Assembly: GCF_014529535.1 (NCBI RefSeq)
Contig: NW_023503376.1
Coordinates: 6,335,716-6,399,715, forward strand
DNA length: 64,000 bases
Direction: 5' to 3'
Source of the DNA: Bradysia coprophila
Taxonomy: Eukaryota; Arthropoda; Insecta; Diptera; Sciaridae
The position numbers and the translations under genes are program-made. The first letter of the stretch is position 1, and each line of letters begins with the position of its first letter. This document shows positions 12,340 through 24,819 of this stretch, piece by piece. The notes below the pieces were generated by a model, which searched no databases, was not told the DNA's origin, and was given only the letters and a program-made list of their open reading frames with translations.

Positions 12340-13010
12340 ATTAAAATTGAAGCCTACATTTGCGTGTCTCGTATTTCATTTTTGATGATATCTTTTCATC
12401 AGAATCCTTTTCGAAAAATGTACGACCGCAATTCCGACCACGAGTGTGTTAGCTTTAAATGAAATTAATTTTGGTTGCAGTCGTTTGAGCGGCTCTGAGA
12501 AACGTGAGCAGTTTAACGAAATGTTCATACACTGCTCTGTTTTCTCAGAGCTGGTCACAGAGCCGTATTAAGACGATGGGCTATAGGGGCTTAGGCCCCT
12601 GGCGCTGAATAAAACTGGTGAAAATTGGCGCTGGAAATTTCAACGATATGTCTTTTCTTAGTGCTGAAAAACAAATAGCACAGTGGCGCCCGAAGTCTTA
12701 ATACGGCTCTGGCCTACGATCAAATCTATTTTCTTTTGAAAGCTAACACATTTGTGGTCGTACATTTAAAAAAATGAATTCTGGTGGAAAGATTTCGTCA
12801 AAAGTAAACTAAAATCCAGTATTTAAAAAACGCCCAAATGTATGCTTTTCAGGAAAGCATCGATGCCTCTTAAGCAGAAAATAGATTAACTGCAACCAAA
12901 AATAAATTTTTATTGAAAACTAACACAGTCGTGGTCGTTATTGCGGTCGTACATTTTTTACATATCGTCAAAAATGAAATACGAAACTCACAAATGTAGG
13001 CTACAATTTT
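12340..13010. mobile_element. Foldback element family A, copy 1
   Basis: Arms 12340-12550 and 12720-13010 are inverted relative to each other (GCCTACATTTGCG..., TCGTATTTCATTTTTGATGA, CCGACCACGAGTGTGTTAGC). The same family is at 27990-28450. A smaller MITE (12558-12711) is inserted near the centre. No coding capacity. Confidence 0.65.
12558..12711. mobile_element. MITE with TIR CAGAGCCGTATTAAGAC, nested
   Basis: 154 bp bounded by CAGAGCCGTATTAAGAC and its exact reverse complement, with a second inner pair GGGGCTTAGGCCCC nearby. CAGAG-type ends suit hAT, but an 8-bp duplication is not clean (GCTGGTCA versus GCCTACGA), so the class is uncertain. Inserted into foldback family A. Confidence 0.7.
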
Positions 13011-13029
13011 AGCTAAGCAGTGAAAGCTC

Positions 13030-14878
13030 TTAAAAGACATTCAACCTTTTACATCGGGAAAAGTTCGGTGTAATCATTTTATTAAACTTTGGTTTGTATT
13101 TTATTGACTTGGAAATGATGTAATCATCGACTATCCACTTTTTTTCAATGTCAGTTGATTCTGTTAATCCTTTCTTCAATTAGAAACAAACTTAAAACCT
13201 ACTCTTCAAACATTGTATTCTGGCCAACAACACCCACTCAGTTCAGCACTATCATCTGCCTCTCATCGAAGAATTAGGAAACTATGGATTCTTGTTACCA
13301 AAGTAGAAATAACTCGTTAAAGCATGTCACAGCACAATCGATTTTTAAAAATATCTTAAAGCGATGGGAAATGAAAGACTCTGCGTTCTTTAATTATTTA
13401 ACAAAAGCGACATATAATTTCGATCCTTTTAACGGCTCATCATCAAAGGCACTGCAATCGAAAATATTCACCTGTCTTATCTAATTGAAAGTAATAGGTA
13501 CAAGAGTATTTAACGTTTGCTTCTTCGATAACATTTACACATTATAACTTTTAACATGTTCTATATAGGTGCATGCATATATATACAAAAACCAACTATT
13601 TGTATTTTCCATCGACCATCGACTAGCCATATAATAAATATAACAGCATTAATTTGAAGCCTTTGTAATTGGCTGAAGAAGAGAAGTATAAAAAAAAACG
13701 TGAGTATGTAATCAGTTTATGTATAAAATTGATGATGACTGAAGAAGGTAACAAGGCAAGACGTGGATATACATATATTTACATTCGGTATGAAAGTATA
13801 ACGAATAACAAAGAATGGAAAAAAAATCAACATACAGGAAGAAAATCAGTCCTCCATTTTTAAAAACATGAAATATTTGATGAAAGGTCTGACAGCAAAT
13901 TAGTACTTGTCTTAAAACAAACAAGTTGATTATGTATATTCAAATATTATTTTTTTTCTCTTATACGGCTAAAAAAGGGGAATTAATTATGCGCATAGGA
14001 TGAAAAAAAAAAAAAAACTTGTGTATAACAGAGAATATATATATGTTACAAATATAGCGCACAGCCCAGACATTCTATATACATAAGAAGTTTTAAATTT
14101 ATGTTTATATGGTCCATGTCAAAATTTTTTTAATTTATATTGCTAATGGATTCAAAGATAACCCAAACAATAATTAATTCTATTTAAGTAACTCAACTTA
14201 ATTAAAAGTTATGTACATTGTGTTCGTCAGATCAAACTCCATTATTTGGCTTGTTGAGCTGAAAGAACTTAATTATTATGACGGGCACTATATGTCTTCA
14301 CTAATTAGTAATGTGTCGTTCCTTCTTCTTGCTCTATCCACTTGGCATCCAATAACAATGGAAAAATGAACCAAAATTTTTCATCGGCGATTAATGTATA
14401 ATGGGAAATTTTCACGTTCAGTTTAGCATTGAATTGTGAAATGTGTAATGTTACGCTGATTGTTATGTTTGGGAAATATTAAAATAATTCAAATTTATGT
14501 GGATCTATGAGAACCGCAAGTTTAGTGGCTAAATTTTTGGTAACTTCAGACGACACGAGGCACCAAGTCAATGGAGAGCAATCCACAAAAGACAGCAACC
14601 TATTGCATCATCAAATCAAATAAATTAAGTTTAGAGTTACAACAACGTTATTACGATTACTCAAGGCTTAAATAGGGATATTGACTTGCCTACGAACCTC
14701 TAACCTCTACATTCCTTTATATTTCACACAAGTTTTAAGATTAATTTACATTTATAATAAAAGCTTTCACAGTTTTCAATTTGGGCAAATTAACGAAAGA
14801 ATCAATAGAAAACTGAGATTCAAGCGATCTCCATACAAACTTTGGTGGAACTGTACTGAAAACTGCAAAGGCGAATTA
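13030..14878. other. AT-rich intergenic DNA
   Basis: No gene recognised. Contains homopolymer runs and short ORFs of 60-95 codons with no family resemblance. Confidence 0.45.
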
Positions 14879-15043
14879 GGGGCCGTTCATAAATTACGTA
14901 ACGCAAAAATTGATAATTTTCAGACCCCCCCCGGGTCTGTAATGCTAAAATGTATGGAACTTTAAAAAAAATGTATGGACCGTAACGCCAGGTCAACACC
15001 CCCCCCCCCGGGTATTTGCGTTACGTAATTTATGAACGGCCCC
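14879..15043. mobile_element. PIF/Harbinger-type MITE, TTA target duplication
   Basis: 165 bp with perfect terminal repeats GGGGCCGTTCATAAATTACG and complement, flanked by TTA (14876-14878) and TTA (15044-15046). The 3-bp TTA duplication and G-rich ends are typical of PIF/Harbinger. Inner C and G runs (CCCCCCCGGG, CCCCCCCCCCGGG) are symmetric. Very similar MITEs are widespread in insects. Confidence 0.8.
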
Positions 15044-15198
15044 TTAGTATCAATGAATAAATCAACATATTCTGTTACATTTTGACAAAAACGTCCACTG
15101 CGTAACATGCTCTATAGGCAATTAGAATTACTTAAAATAGGCACTGCCGTGAGCAGTGAGTTTGGACAATCAATTACTTAAAATAGGCCCTGCCTCAC

Positions 15199-15554
15199 GG
15201 TGCCCCTTAAAAAAAAAGTTTTTCTGAAGTTTACCAGAAAAATGACTTCTGATCCGAGTGCTAGGACCTAAAAGGAGTTCAAAACCGCTTTGCACAGTCT
15301 TCAACTAGATCCTTCCCTATAGTCGACTTGTGAAAAAAACGATACATTTTCAAGATTCTTCAGAAAATGATGAAACACAACTGCTGCCTACCGGCCTTTT
15401 TTTATTTATTTTTTTCGCTTACGACGTTATTCTGACCCAAAAATTGTTCTACGGCATGCTTCTAAAAATGTTAAATTTTAAACTGTGTAAAGCGGTTTTG
15501 AACCTCGGACCAGAAGTCATTTTCAGAAAAACCTTTTTTTTGTTAAGGGGCACC
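15199..15554. mobile_element. Foldback element, GGTGCCCCTTAA ends
   Basis: Inverted arms share GGTGCCCCTTAA, GTTTTTCTGAA, ATGACTTCTG and GTTCAAAACCGCTTT in mirrored order. Just upstream a 46-bp-spaced direct repeat (ATTACTTAAAATAGGC at about 15127 and 15173) is present. The small plus ORF inside (15330-15575) is an arm artefact. Confidence 0.65.
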
Positions 15555-15612
15555 GGGTGCTATTCGCGAAAATAATTATTAGATGGTTTAGTCATTTGTT
15601 GTCGATAACGAC

Positions 15613-17105
15613 TAGGGATGAGCGGGTTGAGGTTTTTTCAAAACCCGCCCTAACAAGACCCGGCCCGTTATCCGTTTCTGAAACCCGCCCGAACCCGGCC
15701 CAACCCGTTAAAGATATATGAAGCCCGCCCAAAAACCGGCCCGCCCAGTAAAATCTGTATAGAAAATTCTAGCTGCGCTGACAGATTTCAAACTATTGTT
15801 AAATAAAGTTAAATCGCTGAACGTATTAACGACTCAGTTTTGGGGTTAGTTTTTCGCCAATTGATCAGAGACAAATTTATGAGTATCATAAACACCAGGA
15901 TTACACCTAACTTTAATAAATATTCACGCCGTAAGTGCGCCTTCTATTTAAAACATACAGTATAGCGGGTCATTTTAACGCTTAGTGTTTGACATTTATT
16001 ACAAGACATCAGCGTAACATCGTCCAAACGTCACTTGTAATTATTTACATTTTTAGCGCACTAATGGGATAATAAGGGTATTCCCGAACCGAGTTTAGTT
16101 TTTATACTCGAGGCTAAAAAGGCAAAAAAATGAAATTTTAAGAATTTGGCGAATGTGTCCGCCGATGTGATTCTTGCTTGAAAAGAAAAAAAATTTCTCG
16201 ATATTTGGAAATTCCATACCCTACGAAATATTGTGTTGGTAAATGGAACATTTACTCTATGGACGCGATTTTTTAAAAAATATTCTAGTGTTCACTAAAA
16301 ATCTCACAAGTTTGTCTGGAAATTTTTTTTCCCATAGTAAGCCATACAAACTTAGTAGTCCATAGAGAAAAATGTTCCATTTACCAACACAATATTTTGT
16401 AGGGTATGGAATTTCCAAATATCGAGAAAACTTTTTTCCATACAAGCAAGAATCACTTGTCGACTGTCACCGAAAACAAACTGCTAATTTTTAGGGCGGG
16501 ATCTCAGGACTTCGGTGAGAGGTAATTCACGCCATAGGTCCTCCAAAAATTTAAATTTTGGCAACTGACAGTTGGACAAAATACTGCTGACTTCATGTAA
16601 CTAATGTCAAAAACTGTGCTTTAAAAAGTCCTGATATGCAATGAATGTACATAGAGTATACTTTCATTGCCGATATGCACTATGTTTTGAAATGGAAGGC
16701 GCACTTATGGCGTGAATTAATTTTTCAATCGGACTTATACTAGTGATAAACGTAATTTGATTAATTTTTGGGCTTGAAGACTGAAATTCGACGGATTCGA
16801 CACGCAAACTACGATTGAAAAATTTAAATTTACTTAACTCGTGATATACTAAGAAAAACTCTGTTGAGAATTGTAAGTGAACTAATATGACTGAACGAAT
16901 CATTTTTATAGTCATTTTAAATACGTCGGGTTAATTCGGGCTTTGATTTCAAATACCCGCCCAAACCCGGCCCAACCCGAAATTCATTTTTTGAAACCCG
17001 ACTCAGAGCCAACCCGAACTACTCACAACCCGCCCGCCCAAAACCCGACGGGCCGGGTCGGGTTTGCGGGTTACCCGAATCTTCGGGTCAACCCGCTCAT
17101 CCCTA
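15613..17105. mobile_element. hAT-type non-autonomous element 1, 1493 bp
   Basis: Terminal repeats TAGGGATGAGCGGGTT and its exact complement, flanked by a perfect 8-bp duplication ATAACGAC (15605-15612 and 17106-17113), the hAT hallmark. Terminal 150 bp on each side are packed with CCCGCCC/AACCCGGCCC motifs; the AT-rich interior is itself a large inverted repeat (TTCACGCCGTAAGTGCGCC at 15930 versus its mirror at 16690), with a nested hairpin at 16190-16455. No transposase. It sits inside a copy of a dispersed GTTATCGAC... repeat. Confidence 0.9.
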
Positions 17106-20100
17106 ATAACGACGATAAAAATAAACGATGAGCTCTTTTTAATGAGTTCTTATATAGCAAAATGTGTGTTAAACAAATGAAGTAAAGGATTTTCTACAAT
17201 TCTATTAACAAATGATCGATCGAAAGAAGTAACAGACAGGTTTCCCACTGACTCACTTTATTCACTTTTTATATATTTTTCGGCGTTTTAAAAAAGTGCC
17301 GCACTATTGGCTTTACTTTTTAATTTTTTCAACTATTTCGTATCTTTTACTCACTTTTCGGAAAATTATTCAAAAAAACTTGTAGGGTTTCCAAAAATCT
17401 CGCCTGTGGCGTCTCTAGCTTTCGCTTCACTTTGAAACATGGTCCAAAGAATCACCCCAAGCTAAAATTGAGCATTTAAGGAATCGTGGAATACTGTGAA
17501 ATTGTAAAATTTAAAATTTTTGTTTCAACACTCTTAGTACTCTTGATCATTCAAAAATAATTGACTGGATTAACGAAAAATTAAATAATTTAGGGAATTT
17601 AATTCCCTTAAAAAAGGCCCTACATTAAAAGGTAAACAAGATCCACAGACAATATTTCTGGAGCAATTAACCTTCTTGTTACTAAACTCAGTAGATTTCC
17701 GTTTTATTGCTACTGCTCGATGAATTATATGTGAACGTTTGACTCTGTTTGCAAATTCGTGAAGAGATTTCATTATTTTTTCCGTTCCAAAGCCAAAGAA
17801 GAACAACCTGATGATTTATGGATGCAACAGAATTTGCTATTAACGAAAATTCAATGCAGTCAAGTTCGTGTTACACTATTGTTGTTGGTAATTGTTGAGA
17901 AAATGCATGTTCTCTGTATAAACGGCATAAAGAGTTGATAAAATTACATTACTCTCCGGCATTAAACACTGTTCAAACACTGTATGTGCACATTTTCAGC
18001 CAATTTAAAATTTACAATGGCATTTATACATACACAGGTTCATGCAACCAATTTAGCTTCATTAGAAGGATATTCATCAAAACTGCATATCATTGGTTTA
18101 CCGAAGACAAGCTGCAAATGAGCAGAGGAAAAAAAACGAAGGGAAAAAACTGAAATTACAATGTAAGCTTAACATATCATTTCTATATCGATTATCATCA
18201 ACCAACGACAAATACATTTATTTTCTAAATCATACACACACAAAAAATACAATAATCTCGAAGACGAAACAACCGCTCTTATGTTTTGCGCGGTGTATTC
18301 TTAGATAATAACATACAAATCATCTCAACGCAGGTAATTCGTATCCGCCCAGATTTTGTATTCTTTGTTTCTGATTTGATTTAGAGAGCTATTTATCGAT
18401 AAAAACATTTCTGTTAAACATTATATGTTTTAAAAAAGGCAACCTGTCACTCTTCAAATTATAAGGATTTATGAAACGAAGAAGTAGAAGAACGAAAAAA
18501 AAAATTCGTCCGAAAGAGAAACATAAAAAATCGATGTGATTTTTATGATGTAGAAGTAGAAGATAATCGACTGTAACAACACTATAATTTGATGGTTTTT
18601 ACGATTGCCTTCAATTTTATTGATTTCTATATGCCCATTAAGGAATTGTAATTACAAAAACAATTTAATTTTCGTGAAGCAAGCTACGAGAGAGAAATAA
18701 TATAAAAACAAACAAAATAAAATATAAAAAGGGCTATCCTGTTACAACAAAGGGGATAAATAAATCGTTTGATAAATAGTTTGATGAATAGATTTTCTGG
18801 AAACATAGCATTTTATAACTCGTCGACTTGTCCTGTATAACATTTTTAATGATGGCTATTCGATGGGTCATAAAAATGTTCTAGCTTGCACAACAGAATT
18901 ATGTTTCACGATAGTGGTCAATAAATATGTTTGGCTATACTGTCTGTTGTAAGAAATCGTTTAATAATGGACAAACTGACTTTTTACGCGTCTTATACAT
19001 AGCAAAATGTATGTCAAAACGAATGAAGTAAAAGATTTTGTATCAAGAACTTGAGTCATTCAATTCAATTCAATTTGCAGGGAATGACTCGCTAGCACTC
19101 GATCTGCAAAGTTCAAATTTAGTCGGCTTTACAATGGAAACATCAGAAAAGAGACTCAATCTAGTCTTTGAAGTCATAAACCGTAACTGAATCTACGAAG
19201 TCTCAATTGCGAGTGAAGCAACAGTATAACCAAAACTATGATAACTGCTAAAGCGATCAACGGCGAGTGAAGCACAACAGCAAACGACAAAATCATTGGT
19301 CGAAAATGACTCTTGTAAGGAATGACTCAGTAGCACTCGACTTGCAAAGGCTGACCTCATTCTTCAGCACAAAGAAACATTTCCGTTTTCCGTTTTCGCT
19401 TTCCGCAATCTGCCTTCCCTTCCTAACTTCATTTATTCACTCTCGGTTCGACCCAAATCAAGTTGTGTCATCTAGGTCCGACCAATTTTGTCCACATCGG
19501 GCTTGATGAGATGCTCGCCCTACAGGATGCGTAGGTCCATTAAAGAAATTCCGTGTACCATTAGGCAGATTAGACATTCATCATCACGTTCCAAATCAGG
19601 ATACAAACCAAAATTAATCAGAGATTACGGTAACATTGCATTCATTCGTTTCACACGGTAATTTCTCGTTTCCTCTTGCGAGGTGGAACACAACATGTAG
19701 ATTAGACTGATAAAAATCGCGAATGGTTCGAGACACTATGTAGGAGCTCGTCTCCTACTCAATGATTGTAAACTCACACATTCACCCTCACGTATCATGT
19801 ATATTTCGATCATCTGAAATGTTACAATTCATTCTATCATCGACGCTCGTCTAGTCAACGCATATCAAATAAATGTACGCAAATATAATTTCATTATTTA
19901 GATAAAGGCACAGCCTTTACACTACTAAATGTCCAAATAGACTGATGTTTTGTGAAACAAAGATTTACACAAAACGTATTAGATTGTGGGGTAAGCGTGC
20001 CAATCCTCGGACAAGAATGAATCTTCCGACAAATATTGTTCTCTTAATCAGTCTCACATCTGTTGGTTTTCCAGGATTGGGGAAGCTACTGAAATATCCG

Positions 20101-20357
20101 AAAGAAATAATTTAGAGACAAACACGTCTGTTCCGAAAGACAATTTAATTTAGAATTAATTCTTACAAACATTGATCACTAGATTACCTCCTTATTCTCA
20201 AGCAATAGTCGGGGACTATGATTACATCAAATTGATAAGTTAAGAATATCAAGGGATAAACAGATAAAAAGTAGAGGTTTCGTGCGTATTTTGATCATCC
20301 TGAAGCGAAGCCGAGGTCAACTCAAAACGAGATTTTTTATTTTTATACCGAGTTATA
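17106..20357. other. Intergenic with dispersed repeat fragments
   Basis: Contains copies of a dispersed repeat (core AATGAAGTAAAAGATTTTGT at about 19020-19045, another remnant at 17106-17205) and a half MITE at 19992-20040. No supported gene. The plus ORF at 19267-19506 has no recognisable domain. Confidence 0.45.
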
Positions 20358-20522
20358 CACTGACAAAAAAGATTTCAAAATCTTACCTGTCACAGGTAAC
20401 TTTGTCTCCAGGTAATCCACATTGCCTTTCACAGCTGTACTTTTTGTACGGGGAGCTACAGCTGTAGCAGCTGCTGTGGATTACCTGTGACAGGTAAAAT
20501 TTTCGACTCTTTTCTGTCAGTG
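20358..20522. mobile_element. Foldback MITE, CACTGA-type ends, copy 2
   Basis: 165 bp, ends CACTGACAAAAAAG and CTTTTCTGTCAGTG, flanked by TATA on both sides, so TA or TATA duplication. Interior mirrors ACCTGTCACAGGTAA, CCAGGTAATCCAC and ACAGCTGTA. Inserted in a dispersed repeat also seen uninterrupted at about 56150-56330, which gives the empty site (CCGAGTTGTAAC). Confidence 0.8.
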
Positions 20523-22839
20523 TATAGTGGATTCTACATGCTTATGCTTCGGGCGTCGAAACTAGGGCTTGAAACATGAAAAGTTCGGTTTTCGAAGCAT
20601 GTAAATAATTATGGCATGCTTTTGTGCTTGAAGTCAATTTACATTTCATCCCTAGGGTTGTAATAAAAATCACTTTCCAACCTAGGAAAAACAAACATAT
20701 GTAAAATAGGCACATCACGTTAAAAAGCGGGTCAGTACCATACCAATTATATAAAGTGCCTAGCTCTCCTATGCATTTTGTGCGGTTCTTATGCACTGAA
20801 TGCAACACCAAAAAGCCTCATTTTTAGGTGTCCGATAACTAAATTGTAATAAGAGTTAGAAAAAACAGCAGCGATGCTGCTCCATTTATTTTAACCGAAA
20901 GAGTTAAATTATTGCCACAAATAGCATCGGATCCCTTTGGACTAAAATGGAATGTTTTGCTCTGATTTTAAAAATTGCTACCGCAAAATACGTAAATTTT
21001 CATATAAAATTTATTTAAAAGAAAAAAGAAGAAACACAAAAAGAAGCTAAGAATTTGTGACGATCACAATATGCGCGCAACTCATCTCGTCACATCACAC
21101 AAAACGTTAAAATATTTTGCAACAATCTGTCTGCCAAGAGGAATTTTCTCAGAAAATTGTACGTTTTTAAATGCATTTTTATTTCAATCGTCCTTTGTTT
21201 TAGGTGTGCTATAAACTTTCTAGTTTACCGCTGAGCCTGTGATATGTCTTTTTTGCCCAGTCAACACTAAATTAAATTGATTGACGCTGAATCACTATTG
21301 AAAAATAGCGACAATTCTCGGATTCGTATCAGCAGAGGTTGGAAGAACCGTCGAAATCCAAACACATTTACGCTTGCTGAAAAATAATTTTCTTGCGGAT
21401 AATTTCAATAATATAAAATTGTGAGAAACAAGTGTGGCAACTTTGGCTTTTATATCTTATGCACACACGGTAGAGAGTCAAATTAACATAAAATAGCTAA
21501 AGATATCTGTTGAATATGTCCACGTCCTATATTGCGTTCAAAATGCTTTTTATATTTATTAAATGGTTGATATTATGCACAGAATTCTTTCGTTTCACAA
21601 CTTTAGTACCTGTGAATGCAGACACATGTGAATACACCTGTGGTGAATAAAAACGCAGTAGTTAAAATGAAAATTTAATTTATTATCGTAGACAGTCCAA
21701 TGCAGTTGCATTCGATTTTGTAGGGAAAATAATTTTTTTTTAATTAAAATTCACACTGCCAGTCATCAATTCAAGACTACTTTAAAATTCAATCCCTTTT
21801 ATAAAGTTACGAGAAAATATCCATTTATCAGACTGTTAATAATGCCGACTTTTGAATTTGTTGAAGTGACAACACTCCTTCTCTTGCAAAAGAAATAAAC
21901 AAAAAAAATAAGTTCTTCGATTGCTTGTACTTAGCACGATAACATGCAACTATGATGGAGCTAATGTATGTCTTGTCTATTCTCAAGTTTGTCAGCGAGA
22001 AATCCGTAACACGAAAACACACTGTTCGAGGTAGAGTCTTTTATGAAGACACATAAATGTTGTACGTGTTACCACCAAATGCAACCCGTTGTTGTATTGC
22101 TCACTTACAATGTCGAACCACAGGTTGCTTTTGGTTGAAGCACGTACAAAATTGATAAAATTCAACGAGAGACAAAACCAAATAAAAATGTTGACATCTC
22201 TGTCAACATCGAAGGACATCCGAATGTCATAGAAGACACATAGTTTGCGAGGTCGAATGTTCCTTACAGGAAACAGAGGTCAAATTAAACTTGAAAGGCG
22301 AAGTTATAGTTCGCAGGGGTATGCGTGTAAGATGAAACTCTGTGATAAGAAGAAAATATACTTTGACAGGCACAGGAGCCTGTACCTTTAAAACCGTAGT
22401 TACCAAAGTGCGCAAAACAGTCTACATAGCGAGATCCATAGAATCACTTAAATTAGTCAAATTTTACTAGTAAGACATTTCGACCACTGTTTTTCGACTT
22501 TTTGAATTAATATGCAATTCAAAAATACCATTTCTCATCAGGCCATGATACTCTATACAGTGCTCCATCGAACACAAAACCGATTTGCACACGAATAAGT
22601 CTAGCGAAATTTAACTTTTCTCGGGGTCAGCTGTCATTTTTTAATGAAAATTTACGTCGAGACCTAAGCTCAGTTTAAAGCAAATACTATTTCTCTAATT
22701 TCGACGCGTACCTTCGAGATCAGCTGAAGTAAGCTAGCAGAAATCGGTCTCCTTCATAAATCCTGAAGTTCAAAATTAATTTGTGTTACTGTGAACGTGA
22801 ACTAAAACTTCAATTGTCTAAGTACTAATTAAAATGTAC
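20523..22839. other. Intergenic, no supported gene
   Basis: Several minus-strand frames at 21828-22415 are open for 60-75 codons. One (21992-22219) reads like a hydrophobic N-terminus and runs into a GTAAGT, but no partner exon or family match was found, so it is not called. Confidence 0.4.
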
Positions 22840-22906
22840 CTGATAAATCGTGGAAACAGAATGAACCAATGATGTGGAGAGACAATTAATACCTGATCGT
22901 CTCCAT
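22840..22906 (-). pseudogene. Exon-1 relic of a third DUF1091 copy
   Basis: The 67-bp remnant matches the 75-bp signal-peptide exon of the intact paralog, with an 8-bp net deletion. The frame reads METIRY then TAA at 22886-22888, so it cannot be translated. The donor CAG|GTAC and the 5' flank remain, including a strong TATATAAA box (22995-23002, minus) and the GCAGGAAATC block. No exon 2 follows within the next 900 bp. Confidence 0.75.
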
Positions 22907-23086
22907 TAGTTGAACGAAAAACAAATCCTCTTGTAGTTATGTGAAGTTATTTTTAGAGTGTAGCAAACAAATGACGCTACCGCAGAACTTCGTCTTTATA
23001 TAGACAATTCGAAATCATTTAGCATTTTACACATAATCAATGATAATGCAGGAAATCTAAGTTCCTCTAAAATTCGTATTCCGGTA

Positions 23087-23855
23087 GGAGTTGCGGGAAG
23101 TGTTCATAATTGTAATCCCAACAAAAATCTCTTCGAGAAAAGTGTGACGCAGTCTTTGAAGTACAATTTCTAAAATGAATGATATCGCTAGAGTTGACGC
23201 TTTCAGCTTCGTTACGCAAAAAATAAATTTTACACCCAATTTTAGTTCGAACAAGCTGGCTTAGTTTTTCTCATCATCTGCCAAATAATTTTTACCAAAA
23301 AAAATTTGACTGGAAACAACCAAAATTTTACCCAAAAAAATCTGCGTCAATAGAATAGGATTTGTGGTGATACAGGCCAAAGGAAAGAAACTTAAATTCT
23401 CGCCTATATATAGTTGCCGCGTCTCAAAAAAATTTCTTCGTTCTTTTTTTGGAAGTTAGACTGCGTCAAGTCCTCCGCTATCGCTCCGGACATGATAGTT
23501 GAAGATATTTTAAATGGGGGTTTTGCGCACACGATATGTTGCCGAACTCGCTTCGCTCATATCGGAAATCTCACATCTAGTGCGCAAAACAAAAACCTTA
23601 TTATGAAAATAGTCCTACAATGTCCAATCGATTACATCTAGTAGTAACGTTAATCTGATTAATAGAAAAAGTACTACAAGATACGCAGAAATCCTCACCA
23701 CTGTCCTGTAATTTACATAAAGATTATCGATTGGGCTTTCATACTTTCTTTCCTGATTCGCTTGGCGGAGTATTTAAGAATGTTCAAAACTGTTTAAATA
23801 TCAAAGTTGATTATGTAACCAATAATGGCATTTTTTTAATGCTTCCCGCAACTCC
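23087..23855. mobile_element. MITE or small DNA transposon, TIR GGAGTTGCGGGAAG
   Basis: A 14-bp perfect terminal repeat bounds 769 bp. Both flanks align to the upstream region of the DUF1091 paralogs (ATTCCGGTA before, TTTTAAACGTGRCT after), so the element inserted into copy 3's 5' flank. Inside are an inverted GGTTTTGCGCAC pair and a CTCGCTTCGCTC loop (about 23515-23600). No transposase frame. Confidence 0.65.
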
Positions 23856-24345
23856 CCATAGTTACTATTCAGTAAATAGCATTTTAAACGTGACTTATCT
23901 CCGATCTTTTTCATAATGTAAAAATTTGTTTTGATGAACTAGGCACAGAACTCATTGTAATGACAGTTAATTGAACCAGTTGGGAGTAAAAACTTTTTTT
24001 TATCGATGAATGATAATAATCATTGTAATCATTGCCGATCAGAATAAGGTTCACTAACCGTGTTGAACGATTGATTTAAAGCAATTTCGCCTATTGCAGC
24101 CTGAGAGTATCGGAGAATTTGGCATACAAGGCAAACTAGGAACAGTTTTCGCTTACTAAGCAACATTTACTGCATGCTTTCAAGCGTATTTAATTGAATA
24201 AAAACGCATTTCACACAAATTGAATTTATTTTCGTTTCAAAACTTTATTCCATGTGAAAAAGGAATCCCATTCCAAGTTCAGCAACCATCCTGCAAACGT
24301 CAGTATCAACTCGAGCAAATCCTAAGAAATTTTTGAATAAATATT

Positions 24346-24664
24346 TTAGCGAGAATTTAAATCGGAACAAATTCCAACAACAAAAATCATACTTTGGCCT
24401 CTGTTGCAGTTGTATTTTCTCATTTCACAAGTATTGTCGAACACCTTATAGATACTGCCATTTGTTCCACACACCTTCACGTTGTCCTCCTCGTAGCACT
24501 GAATTCGGTCACAAAGATTCTGATTTTTGGGAGCGGCTGCATCAGCAACAGCAATAAATGCTAAAATCCATAAACAAATGTTTTATGTTGAAATAATGTT
24601 AACTCCGTTGGTATTTGAATATCAATTCTTTACCGATGGCAATTAGGACACAAATAAACTTCAT
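24346..24664 (-). CDS. Kazal-type small secreted protein (two exons)
   Basis: Exon 1, 24634-24664, encodes MKFICVLIAI plus one base, ending ATCG|GTAAAG. Exon 2, 24346-24560, follows TTTTAG. The joined frame gives 81 residues with an 18-residue signal peptide ending VADA. The mature part has exactly six cysteines (27, 32, 41, 55, 62, 75) in Kazal order, with VCGTNG at 40-45, Tyr48 and CEMRKYNC at 55-62. Kazal domains inhibit serine proteases by presenting a P1 residue two after Cys2; here that is Glu34, so trypsin is an unlikely target. Small single-Kazal proteins are common in insect saliva, haemolymph and gut. The Cys3-Cys4 spacing is three residues longer than usual. A TATATAAA box lies about 65 bp upstream. 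Confidence 0.78.
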
Positions 24665-24725
24665 TTTAACGTTTCAATGTTTGCACAATATTGTAAGCAA
24701 AACTAAATCCAAATCGCCATCGCTT

Positions 24726-24735
24726 CCCATTTATA
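24726..24735 (-). promoter_or_regulatory. TATA box of the Kazal-type gene
   Basis: The minus strand reads ATATATAAATGG about 62-70 bp before the ATG at 24664, which leaves a short 5' leader of about 35-40 nt, usual for insect genes for secreted proteins. Confidence 0.5.
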
Positions 24736-24819
24736 TATCTGAATTCAAACAAAGCTGTTATCAGCGCCCATACCCACCCATACATGTGGCCGTATACCAT
24801 AATAGGTGATGTGTAACGA

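Noticed and set aside
13284-13863. Plus-strand ORFs of 64-66 codons
   Set aside because: AT-rich, lysine/tyrosine-biased translations with no family resemblance.
19440-19560. Possible 3' end of a non-LTR element on the minus strand
   Set aside because: Suggestive composition but no RT sequence, tail or second copy seen.
21992-22219. Signal-peptide-like exon ending at GTAAGT
   Set aside because: No acceptor exon or family match downstream; the N-terminus is charged.
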